DNA of 64,000 bases, taken from contig NZ_CAJAXH010000196.1 in NCBI RefSeq assembly GCF_903946935.1, positions 1-64,000 of the forward strand. The letters are read 5' to 3'. The notes below the pieces were generated by a model, which did no database searches, was not told where the DNA came from, and saw nothing but the letters and a program-made list of their open reading frames with translations. Shown here one piece after another: positions 20,514 to 29,165 of the stretch. This DNA comes from an uncultured Thiodictyon sp. GTDB taxonomy: Bacteria > Pseudomonadota > Gammaproteobacteria > Chromatiales > Chromatiaceae. The position numbers were made by a program, and so were the translations under genes. Numbering within the stretch: position 1 is the first letter of the stretch; every line of letters begins with the position of its first letter.

Positions 20514-20962
20514 GATGACCTATCCTCATTCTTTCTCAGCCAGCCACATACGTAATCGAGACTATGCTGCCACTCTCTTATTTCCGTTTCCGACTGCTCT
20601 TCAGCCGAATAGCGAAGAGCGATGAAGTCCACGTCAGTAGCCCCCTTCGGGTGCATAAGACGATTCAAATGCATCAAAAAAAAGGGATCCGCCTTTGCCT
20701 TGCGGTAGAGATCGTTCATGAGCTTTACCCCAGCGATGAGGCCATGCCCAGGACGTGGAATTGGCTCCTTAGGACCATTAGTACGTCGACTGCGGCAACC
20801 CCAATCACTCAAGCCATGGTAACTGACGACAAGCGCCTTGACTTGGCACTCGACCGCGACCCCCCCGAGGTGTGCCGCGGCGGTGGTAAGCTGGATCGGC
20901 GCAGCTAGCAATGCCTTGACGTCCGCAAGTCGCGATGCGCAAGCAGCCGCGTAGTCCTCCAC
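20510..20962 (-). CDS. Small HEPN-like protein coupled to the double ATPase
   Basis: The 150-residue product begins at a GTG preceded by AGGGG seven bases upstream; the frame is open further to 21157 but that extension is not preferred. The helical core AAAHLGGVAVECQVKALV matches the A-xYLaGyAvEc-lKA helix of HEPN domains, and a GHGL follows about 40 residues later where HEPN proteins have gHdL. No canonical Rx4-6H ribonuclease motif is obvious: only RPGH and RLMH, each with a two-residue spacer, are seen. It could be a catalytic variant or a structural HEPN partner. It overlaps the ATPase gene by four bases, implying a two-gene operon. A possible -10 box TATACT lies at 21100-21105 on this strand. 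Confidence 0.6.
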   Translation of the reverse strand: MEDYAAACASRLADVKALLAAPIQLTTAAAHLGGVAVECQVKALVVSYHGLSDWGCRSRRTNGPKEPIPRPGHGLIAGVKLMNDLYRKAKADPFFLMHLNRLMHPKGATDVDFIALRYSAEEQSETEIREWQHSLDYVCGWLRKNEDRSS

Positions 20963-21205
20963 GCTCTTACCCCTAACACGAATAATTCGATTGAGTATTC
21001 CGCGATTGCTACATCGCGTCAAGATGAGAAACGACGGATGCAGTCGTGGATCGCTCGACAGCACATTTCCCAGGCTCGCCCCCCCGGGAACTCCCGTGCA
21101 GTATACACAATCGTCTCTCACCGAAATTGAGCCCATTCGTTGCGCCCCCCCCTGCACGGGACTCGCGGATGAGTAAGCTGCGTCTTACCCATCGGGAGCA
21201 CGGGC

Positions 21206-24200
21206 TCAGGCTGCCGCACTACCTTCGACAAAGGCCGCGCTCTCCTCCGCCAGTGCCCGCAGCAGCCCATCGGGCACTCCATCGGCCCCTTGGCCGAGTG
21301 CCAGGGCGCGCATCAGGAGTGCGGCCTCATCCTGGGTCAGGACGCCCCGCGGCAGGGCCTCGGCAAAGACCCAGACGCCGGCCTGAGCCGGCGAAGGCGG
21401 GGCCTCCTGGCCGGCACGCAGCGCCGCGGCGGCCAACAGCGCGCCGACCAGCAGGTCCATGGCGGCGGCGGGACAGGCCTGGCCGATGAGGACCTCGGCG
21501 CCGCGGAGCTTTTCCCGCGCTTGGCGCAACAGCCGCGGTTCGGCGGGGGGCTGGGCGATGTCGGCAGTCGCCTGCTCGGCATCGAACAGGGTGCTGGCAC
21601 CGGCCACCGGGGAGGCGGCGCCCAGACGGCTCAGACTGCCCAGGGTGCGGCGGTCGATGAGCGCGACCGGGATGGGGCCGGGGATGGCAGCGGCGGCGCG
21701 GTCGGCCAGGTCGTCGACCTGGTCGAGGACGACCAGCAGGCCGCCACCAGCACCCAGGATGCGTTCGATCCGCGCCCCGAAGGCGGACTCGACGGCGAGG
21801 ATGGCGTCGCGGATCGCCTCCTCGGCCTCGTCCGGAAGCGGCTCCGCCAGGGGTTCGGGCACGGCGCGAACGACAGCAGCCTCGTCGGCATCGGGGGGTA
21901 ATTCCGCTACCAAGAGGTCCGCGGCAAGCCCCTCCCCCACCTCTGCGACGGCCTCGGCCGCCGCTGCGTCGGTCGCCTCAGACTCGGTTTCCGCCTTGCC
22001 GCCGACCAAGCCCGGACTCTCCGCCAGGTCCTGGGCCAGGATCTCCAGCAGCTTGCGCGAGACACCCACGACGTCCTCGCTGGCATTCGGGTCCACCACG
22101 TTGTCGAACAGGTGGCGCTTGCCGCCGACCAGCTCCAGCACCCGCCCCTCGTAGGAATCCGCGGCGACCAGGAGCAGGATCTGCACCCGCTCGGTCTGGC
22201 CCAGGCGGTGGATGCGCCCGATACGCTGGTCGAGCACGGCCGGATTCCAGGGGATGTCCAGGTTGATCAGCACCGAGGCGGCCTGGAGGTTGAGCCCCAC
22301 GCCTCCGGCATCGGTGGAGATGAAGACCTGGGTGGCGGGGTCGTCGCGGAAGCGGTCGATCAGCGCCCCGCGTTTGTCCGTGGGCACACCCCCGCGCAGA
22401 CGCACGCAGCCCAGACCCATGGCCCGTACCCGCTGCTCGACCATGCGGGTCATCTGCTCCCACTGGGAGAAGATCACGGCCTTCTGGCCGGACTGGAGGC
22501 AGAGATCATCGAGCAGATTGGCCAACTCGTCGAGCTTGGGCGAGCCCGCGGTCTCCTTATCCACCAGGCCGGCGGCGTCGCAGGCCATGCGCGCCTCTTG
22601 CAGGGCGGCGAGCAGGCGCTTGGTCTCGGCGGGGGTCAGTGGCCGCCGTCTGGCAATCTGGGCCAAGATGCGGGCATTCTGGAGTGCGGCACCGTGCAAC
22701 TCCACCTGAGTGGCGTCCATGGGGATATCCAGGCGGCTTTCGATGCGCTCAGGGAGTTGGTCGCGCACCAATTGGCGGTCGCGCCTGAGCATCACCGGGG
22801 CCAGGCGGCGGCGCAGTTCCGACAGGTTGCGGTAACCCAGGACCTTGCCGCGCTCGTCGGTGATATGAAAATCCACCAGATAGCGCCACAGCGGTCCCAA
22901 CACGCGGTGGTCGACCACCTGCATCAGGCTGTAGAGGTCCTCCAGACGATTCTCCAGCGGGGTGCCGGTGAGTACGAAGGCATAGCGCGAGGGGATGCGC
23001 TTCACCGCGGCGGCGAGCTTGGTACGCCAGTTCTTGATGCGCTGCGCCTCGTCCAGGATCACCAGGTCCGGGCGCAGGGTCTCGTTGATGACTGAAACGT
23101 CGCGCAAGACCAACTCATAGTTGATGATGAAAAAGCTGCGGCCCTCCCGATACTGGACCGCCCGCCCGGCCGCCGGCCCGCCCACCACGCGGGTCTCCTG
23201 ACCGGTGAAACGCTGGATCTCGCGCGCCCATTGCGCCTTGAGGGAGGCCGGGCAGATCACCAGGATGCGCTCCACCTCGGCGCGCTGGCGCAGCCACGCC
23301 GCGGCGGCGATGGCCTGAAGGGTCTTGCCCAACCCCATGTCATCCGCCAGCAGTGCGCGCCCCCGCGCAACCAGAAAGGCTACACCGTCCACCTGGTAGG
23401 GATAGAGCCGGGCCGTCACCCCCGGGAGCCGGCCGCCCCCGGCGCGGATCGCCTCGCCCAGGGTGCGCGCTCGCTCGCCCTGGGCCGCCTGCTCGGCCAG
23501 GCGGCGGGCATAGTCCAGGGCGTCCGCGCCCAGGTCGATGTCGGCCCGGTCGGCGACCCGTTCGGCCAGGCGCAGGAAGTCCTCCGGCAGGCGACGGCAG
23601 AAGACCCCGGACGCATCGAAATGATCGTCGAGCAGGCGGGCCAGGTCGCCATCCATGAAGGTCGCCCGGTGCAGGCGGATGCGCGGGGCCGGGTCCGACT
23701 CCCAGTCCAGCCAGACGAAGGGCGCTGGCGACTGCTGTTGCCGCAGTTGGCGGAAATCGCGGCGCTTGCCGATACGGTGCAGCACCGCCTCGATGTGCTT
23801 ACAGGTGCCCAGTCGATTGCTGGCAAAATCCGGGCAGGTGCAGTAATTCGCACGGCGGGTCAGCGAGCGGATATGGACCCGATAGCCGACCGGCACATGG
23901 GTGGATGAGGCGATGGAGCGCGCACTCCAGGCGCCGAATGCGAGATCGCCGGAGAGGTGCTGGACCTGCACCTCGGTGCGCCCGCGCTTCACCCGCTCGT
24001 CGATCGCCCCCGCCGCCGCCCCCAGCAGTTCCCGCGCCCCCGCGCCCCGATCCGCCCAGGCGAAGAGGGCCGCCAGGGCGTGGACGCAGGGCGAACCTGA
24101 TTCGGCGGGACAGGCGCAGTGGGTCGCCAGGTTCCCCGCGTCGTCGCAGGTGAGCTCCAGGGAGACCTGCTCCTCGGTCGCCTCGTCCTCCACCGTCGCC

Positions 24201-24370
24201 CACAGGCGCTCGCCCTCACGATCCACCGCGACGACCCGGGCGTCTTTGAAGTGACGCAGCCCGGCGCGGACCCGCTCGGCCGGGGCCAGGGACTCCAAGC
24301 GCTCCTGGTCGAACAGGAAGGGGTCCGGAGTGACTTCGGGGGCCCCGGCGGGGGCGTCGCTTGAGTGCAT
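21206..24370 (-). CDS. SWIM zinc-finger SNF2-family helicase
   Basis: The 1,054-residue product is an SNF2-type ATP-dependent DNA translocase. Two SWIM-type zinc fingers lie in the N-terminal region: C85, C87, C95, H97 and C177, C179, C190, H192. The helicase core starts with DDMGLGKT (343-350), followed by ILDEAQRIKN, LTGTPLENRLEDLYSL and the C-terminal helicase motif RIGRIHRLGQTERV. The last 250 residues are Ala/Glu-rich with low complexity. The ATG at 24370 is chosen because residues upstream in the open frame are not helicase-like. Proteins of this layout occur in many bacteria with unknown role. It is divergent from the Fe-S oxidoreductase gene. Confidence 0.9.
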   Translation of the reverse strand: MHSSDAPAGAPEVTPDPFLFDQERLESLAPAERVRAGLRHFKDARVVAVDREGERLWATVEDEATEEQVSLELTCDDAGNLATHCACPAESGSPCVHALAALFAWADRGAGARELLGAAAGAIDERVKRGRTEVQVQHLSGDLAFGAWSARSIASSTHVPVGYRVHIRSLTRRANYCTCPDFASNRLGTCKHIEAVLHRIGKRRDFRQLRQQQSPAPFVWLDWESDPAPRIRLHRATFMDGDLARLLDDHFDASGVFCRRLPEDFLRLAERVADRADIDLGADALDYARRLAEQAAQGERARTLGEAIRAGGGRLPGVTARLYPYQVDGVAFLVARGRALLADDMGLGKTLQAIAAAAWLRQRAEVERILVICPASLKAQWAREIQRFTGQETRVVGGPAAGRAVQYREGRSFFIINYELVLRDVSVINETLRPDLVILDEAQRIKNWRTKLAAAVKRIPSRYAFVLTGTPLENRLEDLYSLMQVVDHRVLGPLWRYLVDFHITDERGKVLGYRNLSELRRRLAPVMLRRDRQLVRDQLPERIESRLDIPMDATQVELHGAALQNARILAQIARRRPLTPAETKRLLAALQEARMACDAAGLVDKETAGSPKLDELANLLDDLCLQSGQKAVIFSQWEQMTRMVEQRVRAMGLGCVRLRGGVPTDKRGALIDRFRDDPATQVFISTDAGGVGLNLQAASVLINLDIPWNPAVLDQRIGRIHRLGQTERVQILLLVAADSYEGRVLELVGGKRHLFDNVVDPNASEDVVGVSRKLLEILAQDLAESPGLVGGKAETESEATDAAAAEAVAEVGEGLAADLLVAELPPDADEAAVVRAVPEPLAEPLPDEAEEAIRDAILAVESAFGARIERILGAGGGLLVVLDQVDDLADRAAAAIPGPIPVALIDRRTLGSLSRLGAASPVAGASTLFDAEQATADIAQPPAEPRLLRQAREKLRGAEVLIGQACPAAAMDLLVGALLAAAALRAGQEAPPSPAQAGVWVFAEALPRGVLTQDEAALLMRALALGQGADGVPDGLLRALAEESAAFVEGSAAA

Positions 24371-24584
24371 TCGGGTGGCCTGCGCGGCGGTTAACGGTGG
24401 CGCAATCTTACCAGTACGCCGCCGCGCTCGGGCAGTGCCGCAACCATAAACGGGACGTCGCGATGGGCCATCACGATCAAAGCGATCCGTCCTACCCATT
24501 GGGCGAGCGTCGCCGGTGTCCCCATAATTGGCGGGTAAACCATGGCATTGCCCGGCACACCGCGACCCCCAGGAGTTACCGCCC

Positions 24585-25919
24585 ATGTCTGCACCCCGCG
24601 AGGGCAGCCTCGAGGCCCCGACCCGCCACCCGCTCGACTGGCAGAACCCGCAGTTCTATGACCAGGGGGCGCTGTTGGAGGAGATGGAGCGGGTCTTCCA
24701 CATCTGTCACGGTTGCCGACGCTGTGTCAGCCTGTGCCAGTCATTCCCGACGCTGTTCGACCTGGTGGACTCCGCGGAGTCCATGGAGGTCGACACCGTG
24801 GCCAAGGCGGATTACGGCAAGGTGGTGGACCATTGCTACCTGTGCGACCTGTGCTACATGACCAAGTGTCCCTATGTGCCGCCCCACGAGTGGAACCTGG
24901 ACTTCCCCCACCTGATGCTCCGGGCCAAGGCGGTCAAATACCAACAGGGCAAGATCAAAGTCCGCGACCGGGTGCTCACCAGTACGGATCGCGTGGGCCA
25001 GCTCGCCGGCATCCCCGTGGTGAGCACGGTGGTGAATGCGGCCAACCGCAATGCCCCCGCCCGCCGCGCGCTCGAGGCGGTGCTCGCGGTCCACCGCGAG
25101 GCCCGGATTCCGCAATACCGCAGCCGCACCCTGCGCCGGTCTGAAGCGGGGCGCATCGGCCGGGCGGCCACCGGCGAGCCGGCAGGCGGCACCACCGGCA
25201 AGGTGGCCCTGTTCGTCACCTGTTATGGCAACTACAACGAGCCAGCGCTCAACGACGACCTGATTGCGGTCTTCGAGCACAACGGCATCCCGGTCGCACT
25301 GGCCCGCCAGGAGCGCTGTTGCGGGATGCCCAAGCTCGAACTCGGCGACCTGGAGGCGGTGCGCGCGGCCAAGGAGGTCAACATCCCGGCCCTCAAGGCA
25401 CTGGTGGATCAGGGCTGGGACCTGGTGGCGACGATCCCTTCCTGCGTGCTGATGTTCAAACAGGAACTGCCGCTGCTGTTCCCGGACGACCCGGACGTGC
25501 TGGCGGTGAAAGAAGCAATGTACGATCCATTCGAATATCTGACGATCCGCCACCGCCACGGCAAGCTCAGGCTCGACTTCAAACAGCCGCTCGGCCGCGT
25601 GGTCTATCAGGCGTCCTGTCACCAACGGGTGCAGAATATCGGCCCCAAGACCCGCGAGGTGCTGGCCCTGGTGCCGGAAACCCAGGTCGAGATCATCGAG
25701 CGCTGCTCGGGCCACGACGGCACCTACGCGGTAAAGACCGAGTCATACCCCTTCGCGATGAAGATCGTGAAACCGGTGGCGGCCCGGGTCGAGAAGGCCG
25801 CGCCCGACCACTTCGGGAGCGATTGCCCGATGGCCGGGGCGCATATTGCACATGCACTGGGGCAGGACGGGCGCCAGCAACACCCATTGAGCCTCCTGCG
25901 CCTGGCCTATGGGCTTTGA
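24585..25919 (+). CDS. (Fe-S)-binding oxidoreductase, heterodisulfide reductase/GlpC-like
   Basis: The 444-residue protein has an N-terminal double [4Fe-4S] ferredoxin region (CHGCRRCVSLC and CYLCDLCYMTKCPYVPP) and two CCG-type domains (around QERCCGMPK and the YQASCH...IERCSGHDG pair). This layout is shared with GlpC and HdrD-like electron-transfer subunits. The start has a good AGGAG ribosome binding site. The downstream gene encodes DUF3501, a neighbour often seen with this protein and with rubrerythrin; no rubrerythrin gene is present here. The likely role is cytoplasmic redox transfer, possibly in oxidative stress defence (inference). Confidence 0.88.
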   Translation: MSAPREGSLEAPTRHPLDWQNPQFYDQGALLEEMERVFHICHGCRRCVSLCQSFPTLFDLVDSAESMEVDTVAKADYGKVVDHCYLCDLCYMTKCPYVPPHEWNLDFPHLMLRAKAVKYQQGKIKVRDRVLTSTDRVGQLAGIPVVSTVVNAANRNAPARRALEAVLAVHREARIPQYRSRTLRRSEAGRIGRAATGEPAGGTTGKVALFVTCYGNYNEPALNDDLIAVFEHNGIPVALARQERCCGMPKLELGDLEAVRAAKEVNIPALKALVDQGWDLVATIPSCVLMFKQELPLLFPDDPDVLAVKEAMYDPFEYLTIRHRHGKLRLDFKQPLGRVVYQASCHQRVQNIGPKTREVLALVPETQVEIIERCSGHDGTYAVKTESYPFAMKIVKPVAARVEKAAPDHFGSDCPMAGAHIAHALGQDGRQQHPLSLLRLAYGL

Positions 25920-25944
25920 GCCCGTAATCCTAGCAAGAGCGGTT

Positions 25945-26076
25945 CTCACGCCAAGGCGCCAAGCTCGCCAAGGTTTTTCAAAACCTTATTGACGTTCGGC
26001 CACTCACCCGCACGGTGATGCCGATGCTGCGCACATCTCGTTGTTTCTTCTTGGCGTCTTGGCGCCTTGGCGTGAG
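25945..26076. repeat. Dispersed inverted-repeat element, family A, copy 1
   Basis: The left arm starts CTCACGCCAAGGCGCCAAG and continues into GCTCGCCAAGG. The right arm is its reverse complement ending GCGCCTTGGCGTGAG, with one or two mismatches. The total length is 132 bases. It lies between the Fe-S protein gene and the DUF3501 gene. Confidence 0.9.
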
Positions 26077-26130
26077 CAAGTACCGGAATTCCGGTGAGAG
26101 ATATTTTTCACAGAATCAGCAGAGCAGACC

Positions 26131-26709
26131 ATGAGACTAACCCGCGCCGACCTGTATAGCCTTGAGGAATACGCCGAGTGCCGGGCAGACTTCCGCGCCC
26201 GGGTCATGGCCCACAAGCAGGACCGCCAGGTACCGGTCGGTCCCCACGCCACACTCTATTTCGAGGACCGCCTGACGATGCAATACCAGGTCCAGGAGAT
26301 GCTGCGCGCGGAGCGGATCTTCGAGGCCCGGGGCATCCAGGAGGAGTTGGACACCTACAACCCGCTGATCCCGGACGGGCGCAATTGGAAGGCGACCTTC
26401 ATGATCGAATACACCGACGTGGACGCGCGCCACGCGGCCCTGGTGCGCCTGCGCGGGATCGAGGATCGGGTGTGGGTCCAGGCGGGCGGCGACCGGGTCT
26501 ATGCCGTGGCGGATGAGGACCTGGTGCGGGATGACGCCACCCGGACATCTGCGGTCCATTTCCTGCGCTTTGAACTCACCGCCCGGGTGGCAGAGGCGGT
26601 CAAGGCGGGGGCGGCGCTCACCGTCGGGATCGACCACCCCCAATACAGTCACCAGGTCGAACCGGCGGCGCGGGTGCGCGATTCATTGGCGGCGGACCTG
26701 AGCGAATAG
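26131..26709 (+). CDS. DUF3501 family protein
   Basis: The 192-residue soluble protein matches the DUF3501 family: it opens with LTRADLYSLEEYAECRADFRARVMAHKQ, contains RTVxVGPHATLYFEDRLTMQYQVQEMLRAERIF in slightly different form (VPVGPHATLYFED, TMQYQVQEML), and has LDTYNPLIPDGRNWKATFMIEY. The function is unknown. It usually follows a GlpC-like Fe-S protein, as here, and the pair is often preceded by a rubrerythrin gene. The family A repeat inserted between them leaves 211 bases between the two genes, so coupling is lost. Confidence 0.88.
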   Translation: MRLTRADLYSLEEYAECRADFRARVMAHKQDRQVPVGPHATLYFEDRLTMQYQVQEMLRAERIFEARGIQEELDTYNPLIPDGRNWKATFMIEYTDVDARHAALVRLRGIEDRVWVQAGGDRVYAVADEDLVRDDATRTSAVHFLRFELTARVAEAVKAGAALTVGIDHPQYSHQVEPAARVRDSLAADLSE

Positions 26710-26752
26710 GTCGCCTTTCAGGCCAGACCGGACGCGGAGCGCCCGCACGGCG

Positions 26753-26778
26753 TTCCCACGCAGGAGCGTGGGAACGAG
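26753..26778. repeat. Family B palindrome, short copy
   Basis: A single palindrome, TTCCCACGCAGGAGCGTGGG followed by AACGAG, preceded by GACGCGGAGCG, lies between the DUF3501 stop and family A copy 2. It resembles the 32940-32961 copy in both the palindrome and its left flank. Confidence 0.75.
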
Positions 26779-26795
26779 AAGAAATTCGGGAATTG

Positions 26796-26927
26796 CTCAC
26801 GCCAAGGCGCCAAGCTCGCCAAGAAATACAATACGGCAAACCCACTATCCCGATCACCCGCCGGGTGACTGACCCAACACTGATAACGCACTAAGAAACC
26901 TTGGCGAGCTTGGCGCCTTGGCGTGAG
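26796..26927. repeat. Dispersed inverted-repeat element, family A, copy 2
   Basis: The arms CTCACGCCAAGGCGCCAAG.. and ..GCGCCTTGGCGTGAG are perfect over 28 bases. The element is 132 bases, the same length as copy 1. It lies between the convergent 3' ends of DUF3501 and rarA, where it could also act as a bidirectional terminator. Confidence 0.9.
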
Positions 26928-26944
26928 AACTGCCCTTCTTGCGC

Positions 26945-28252
26945 TCACCCACCCCCGCGGGCCGCCCGGTCCAAGGCGCGCAAGCGCTCCAGCTTCTCGG
27001 CGATACGGATCTCCAGCCCCCGGTCGGTGGGCTGGTAATAACGGCGCTCGCCCATGGCCGCGGGGAAATAGCGCTCGTTGGCGGCATAGCCCTCCGGCTC
27101 GTCGTGGGCATAGCGATAGGCGCGCCCATAACCCAATTCCTTCATGAGCCGGGTGGGGGCATTGCGCAAATGGACCGGCACCTCCGCCGTACCGGATTGG
27201 CGCGCATCGGCCAGTGCGGCATTCCAGGCGAGATACACGGCGTTGCTCTTGGCCGCGCAGGCCAGATAGACCGCCGCCTGGGCCAAGGCCAGCTCACCCT
27301 CGGGCGAACCCAGACGCTCCTGGGTCTCCCAGGCGTCGACCGCCAGGGCCAGTGCGCGTGGATCGGCATTGCCGATGTCCTCGCTGGCCATACGCACCAG
27401 CCGGCGCGCAATATAGAGCGGGTCGCAGCCGCCGTCGATCATGCGCGCCAGCCAATAGAGCGCGGCGTCCGGGCTGGAGCCGCGCACCGACTTATGCAGC
27501 GCCGAGATCTGGTCGTGAAAAAGGTCCCCGCCCTTGTCGAAACGGCGCAGCGAGCCCGCCATCACCTCCGCCACCGCCCCGGCCCCGATCGACCCGCCGG
27601 CGCTCAATGCGGCCGCCAGCTCCAACAGATTGAGCGCCCGACGGGCATCGCCGTCGGCGGACTCCGCCAGCAGCCGGGCGCCCTCGGCGGACAGTTGCAG
27701 ACCCTGGGCGCCCAACCCACGCACCGGATCGGCGAGCGCGCGCCGCAGGATCGCCGCGATCTCGTCCGGCATCAGCGGTTTGAGTACATAGACCCGGGCG
27801 CGCGACAGCAGCGCGTTATTCAGCTCGAATGAGGGGTTCTCGGTGGTGGCCCCGATAAAGGTGAGCGTACCGTTCTCCACATGGGGCAGAAAGGCGTCCT
27901 GCTGACCCTTATTGAAGCGATGCACCTCATCGATAAAGAGCACGGTGGCGCGGTCCTCCAAGCGGCGCAGGGCCTGCGCCTGCGCCACTGCCTCGCGGAT
28001 GTCCTTGACCCCGGCCAGCACCGCCGAGAGGTTGAGGAAATGGGCGTCCGAGCGCGCCGCCACCAGCCGCGCCAGGGTGGTCTTACCGGTGCCGGGCGGC
28101 CCCCAAAAGATCATCGAGTGCAGCCGGCCGCTATCGATGGCCTGGCGCAGCGGCTTGCCCGGGGCCAGCAGGTGCCCCTGACCGGCAAAGCCATCGAGGT
28201 CGGCCGGCCGCATCCGGTCGGCGAGCGGGGCCGCCGTGGTATCAACGGGCAT
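26945..28252 (-). CDS. rarA: Replication-associated recombination protein A (MgsA/RarA)
   Basis: RarA is a clamp-loader-related AAA+ ATPase acting at stalled replication forks. The 435-residue product carries Walker [10 protein letters not shown], Walker [10 protein letters not shown], sensor 1 [11 protein letters not shown] and the Arg finger segment LLSRARVY. The C-terminal tetramerisation domain follows, with [20 protein letters not shown]-like sequence. The ATG at 28252 has AGGA nine bases upstream and is preferred to a TTG two codons earlier. It is the last gene of the leftward ftsK-lolA-rarA series, as in many gammaproteobacteria, although repeats separate it from lolA. Confidence 0.95.
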   Translation of the reverse strand: MPVDTTAAPLADRMRPADLDGFAGQGHLLAPGKPLRQAIDSGRLHSMIFWGPPGTGKTTLARLVAARSDAHFLNLSAVLAGVKDIREAVAQAQALRRLEDRATVLFIDEVHRFNKGQQDAFLPHVENGTLTFIGATTENPSFELNNALLSRARVYVLKPLMPDEIAAILRRALADPVRGLGAQGLQLSAEGARLLAESADGDARRALNLLELAAALSAGGSIGAGAVAEVMAGSLRRFDKGGDLFHDQISALHKSVRGSSPDAALYWLARMIDGGCDPLYIARRLVRMASEDIGNADPRALALAVDAWETQERLGSPEGELALAQAAVYLACAAKSNAVYLAWNAALADARQSGTAEVPVHLRNAPTRLMKELGYGRAYRYAHDEPEGYAANERYFPAAMGERRYYQPTDRGLEIRIAEKLERLRALDRAARGGG

Positions 28253-28279
28253 CGACAATCATCCTAAATCCACCAATGA

Positions 28280-28474
28280 CTCACGCCAAGGCGCCAAGCT
28301 CGCCAAGCAATAAGACCGCTGGTCCGCACAGCGGACCCTACGGGCACGGCGCAAGCCGTAGGGTCCGCGGTGCGAACCGATCGTCGCTGGCGGCAATGAT
28401 GATCAAGGCCGGACACATAGCACAACGCGAATAACAAACCCGAAACCCTTGGCGGGCTTGGCGCCTTGGCGTGA
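28280..28474. repeat. Family A element, copy 3, with a second palindrome nested inside
   Basis: The arms match the family A consensus (right arm with one changed base and ending GTGAC). The element is 195 bases because an extra palindromic block of about 60 bases lies inside. Its arms are GCGGACCCTACGG (28328-28340) and CCGTAGGGTCCGC (28357-28369). The nested block belongs to a different repeat type, so copy 3 is an insertion of one repeat into another. Confidence 0.85.
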
Positions 28475-28494
28475 CAATTTCTCTTTCCTGGGCA

Positions 28495-29160
28495 TCAATC
28501 GAATGAGAGGAAATCCCCGCCGGTCTTTTCATTGAACTTGAACAGCGCCGCGTCCAACGCCGGGTTGCGCTTGGCAGCGGAGAAGTTGAGCCGGGTGTCC
28601 TGCCCGAAGCTGTCCTGCATGATCATGCTCTCCAGACCGGCCGCCCCAAACCCCAGCTCGATACGCACCACCTCGGTATCCGCCGCCTTGGGGGTCAACT
28701 CCACCCAGTCGCGCCCGTCGCTACTCTCAATATCGCGCAGGCTAAAGTCGCGCTCCACCGGGGTATCGTTGGCCAACAGCAGGGCCGGGGTGCCGCGCAG
28801 GGCCTTGTCCTGGCTTTGGTGCGAGACCTGATCCAGATCCAGGTCATGCAGATAGACCCGCTTGCCGTCGGCGATAATCACCTGCTTGTTCGGGGTCTCG
28901 TACTCCCAGCGGAAGCGCCCCGGGCGTTGCAGATAGAAGGTCCCGCGACCCTGCATCATGCGCGTGCGGTCGCCGTTGAAGGTGGTCTGCTCAAAATTCG
29001 CCTGGAGACTGTGCAGGCCCTTCAAAAAGGCCGTCAGGCGCTGCGTGCCGTCCGCGGCGGCGGGCGCGGCCAACCCCAGGCCGAACAGGGCGGACAACAG
29101 CAGGACGACGGCGCCAAGGCGTCCGTGCGAGTGCGCGGCGCCGCGGTGGGTATGGGGCAT
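28495..29160 (-). CDS. lolA: Outer membrane lipoprotein carrier protein LolA
   Basis: LolA carries lipoproteins through the periplasm from LolCDE to LolB. The 221-residue precursor has a signal peptide (basic start, hydrophobic VVLLLSALFGLGLA, cleavage near AAPAAADG) and the LolA fold signature LKGLHSLQANFEQTTF, then GRFRWEYETPNKQVIIADGKRVYLHDLDLDQV with the usual Trp/Tyr cluster. The ATG at 29160 is favoured by GAGGA nine bases upstream; a TTG three codons earlier overlaps the ftsK stop. It directly follows ftsK, a common arrangement. A second, divergent LolA-like gene lies in the pigment cluster at 52368. Confidence 0.95.
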   Translation of the reverse strand: MPHTHRGAAHSHGRLGAVVLLLSALFGLGLAAPAAADGTQRLTAFLKGLHSLQANFEQTTFNGDRTRMMQGRGTFYLQRPGRFRWEYETPNKQVIIADGKRVYLHDLDLDQVSHQSQDKALRGTPALLLANDTPVERDFSLRDIESSDGRDWVELTPKAADTEVVRIELGFGAAGLESMIMQDSFGQDTRLNFSAAKRNPALDAALFKFNEKTGGDFLSFD

Positions 29161-29165
29161 AGGGG

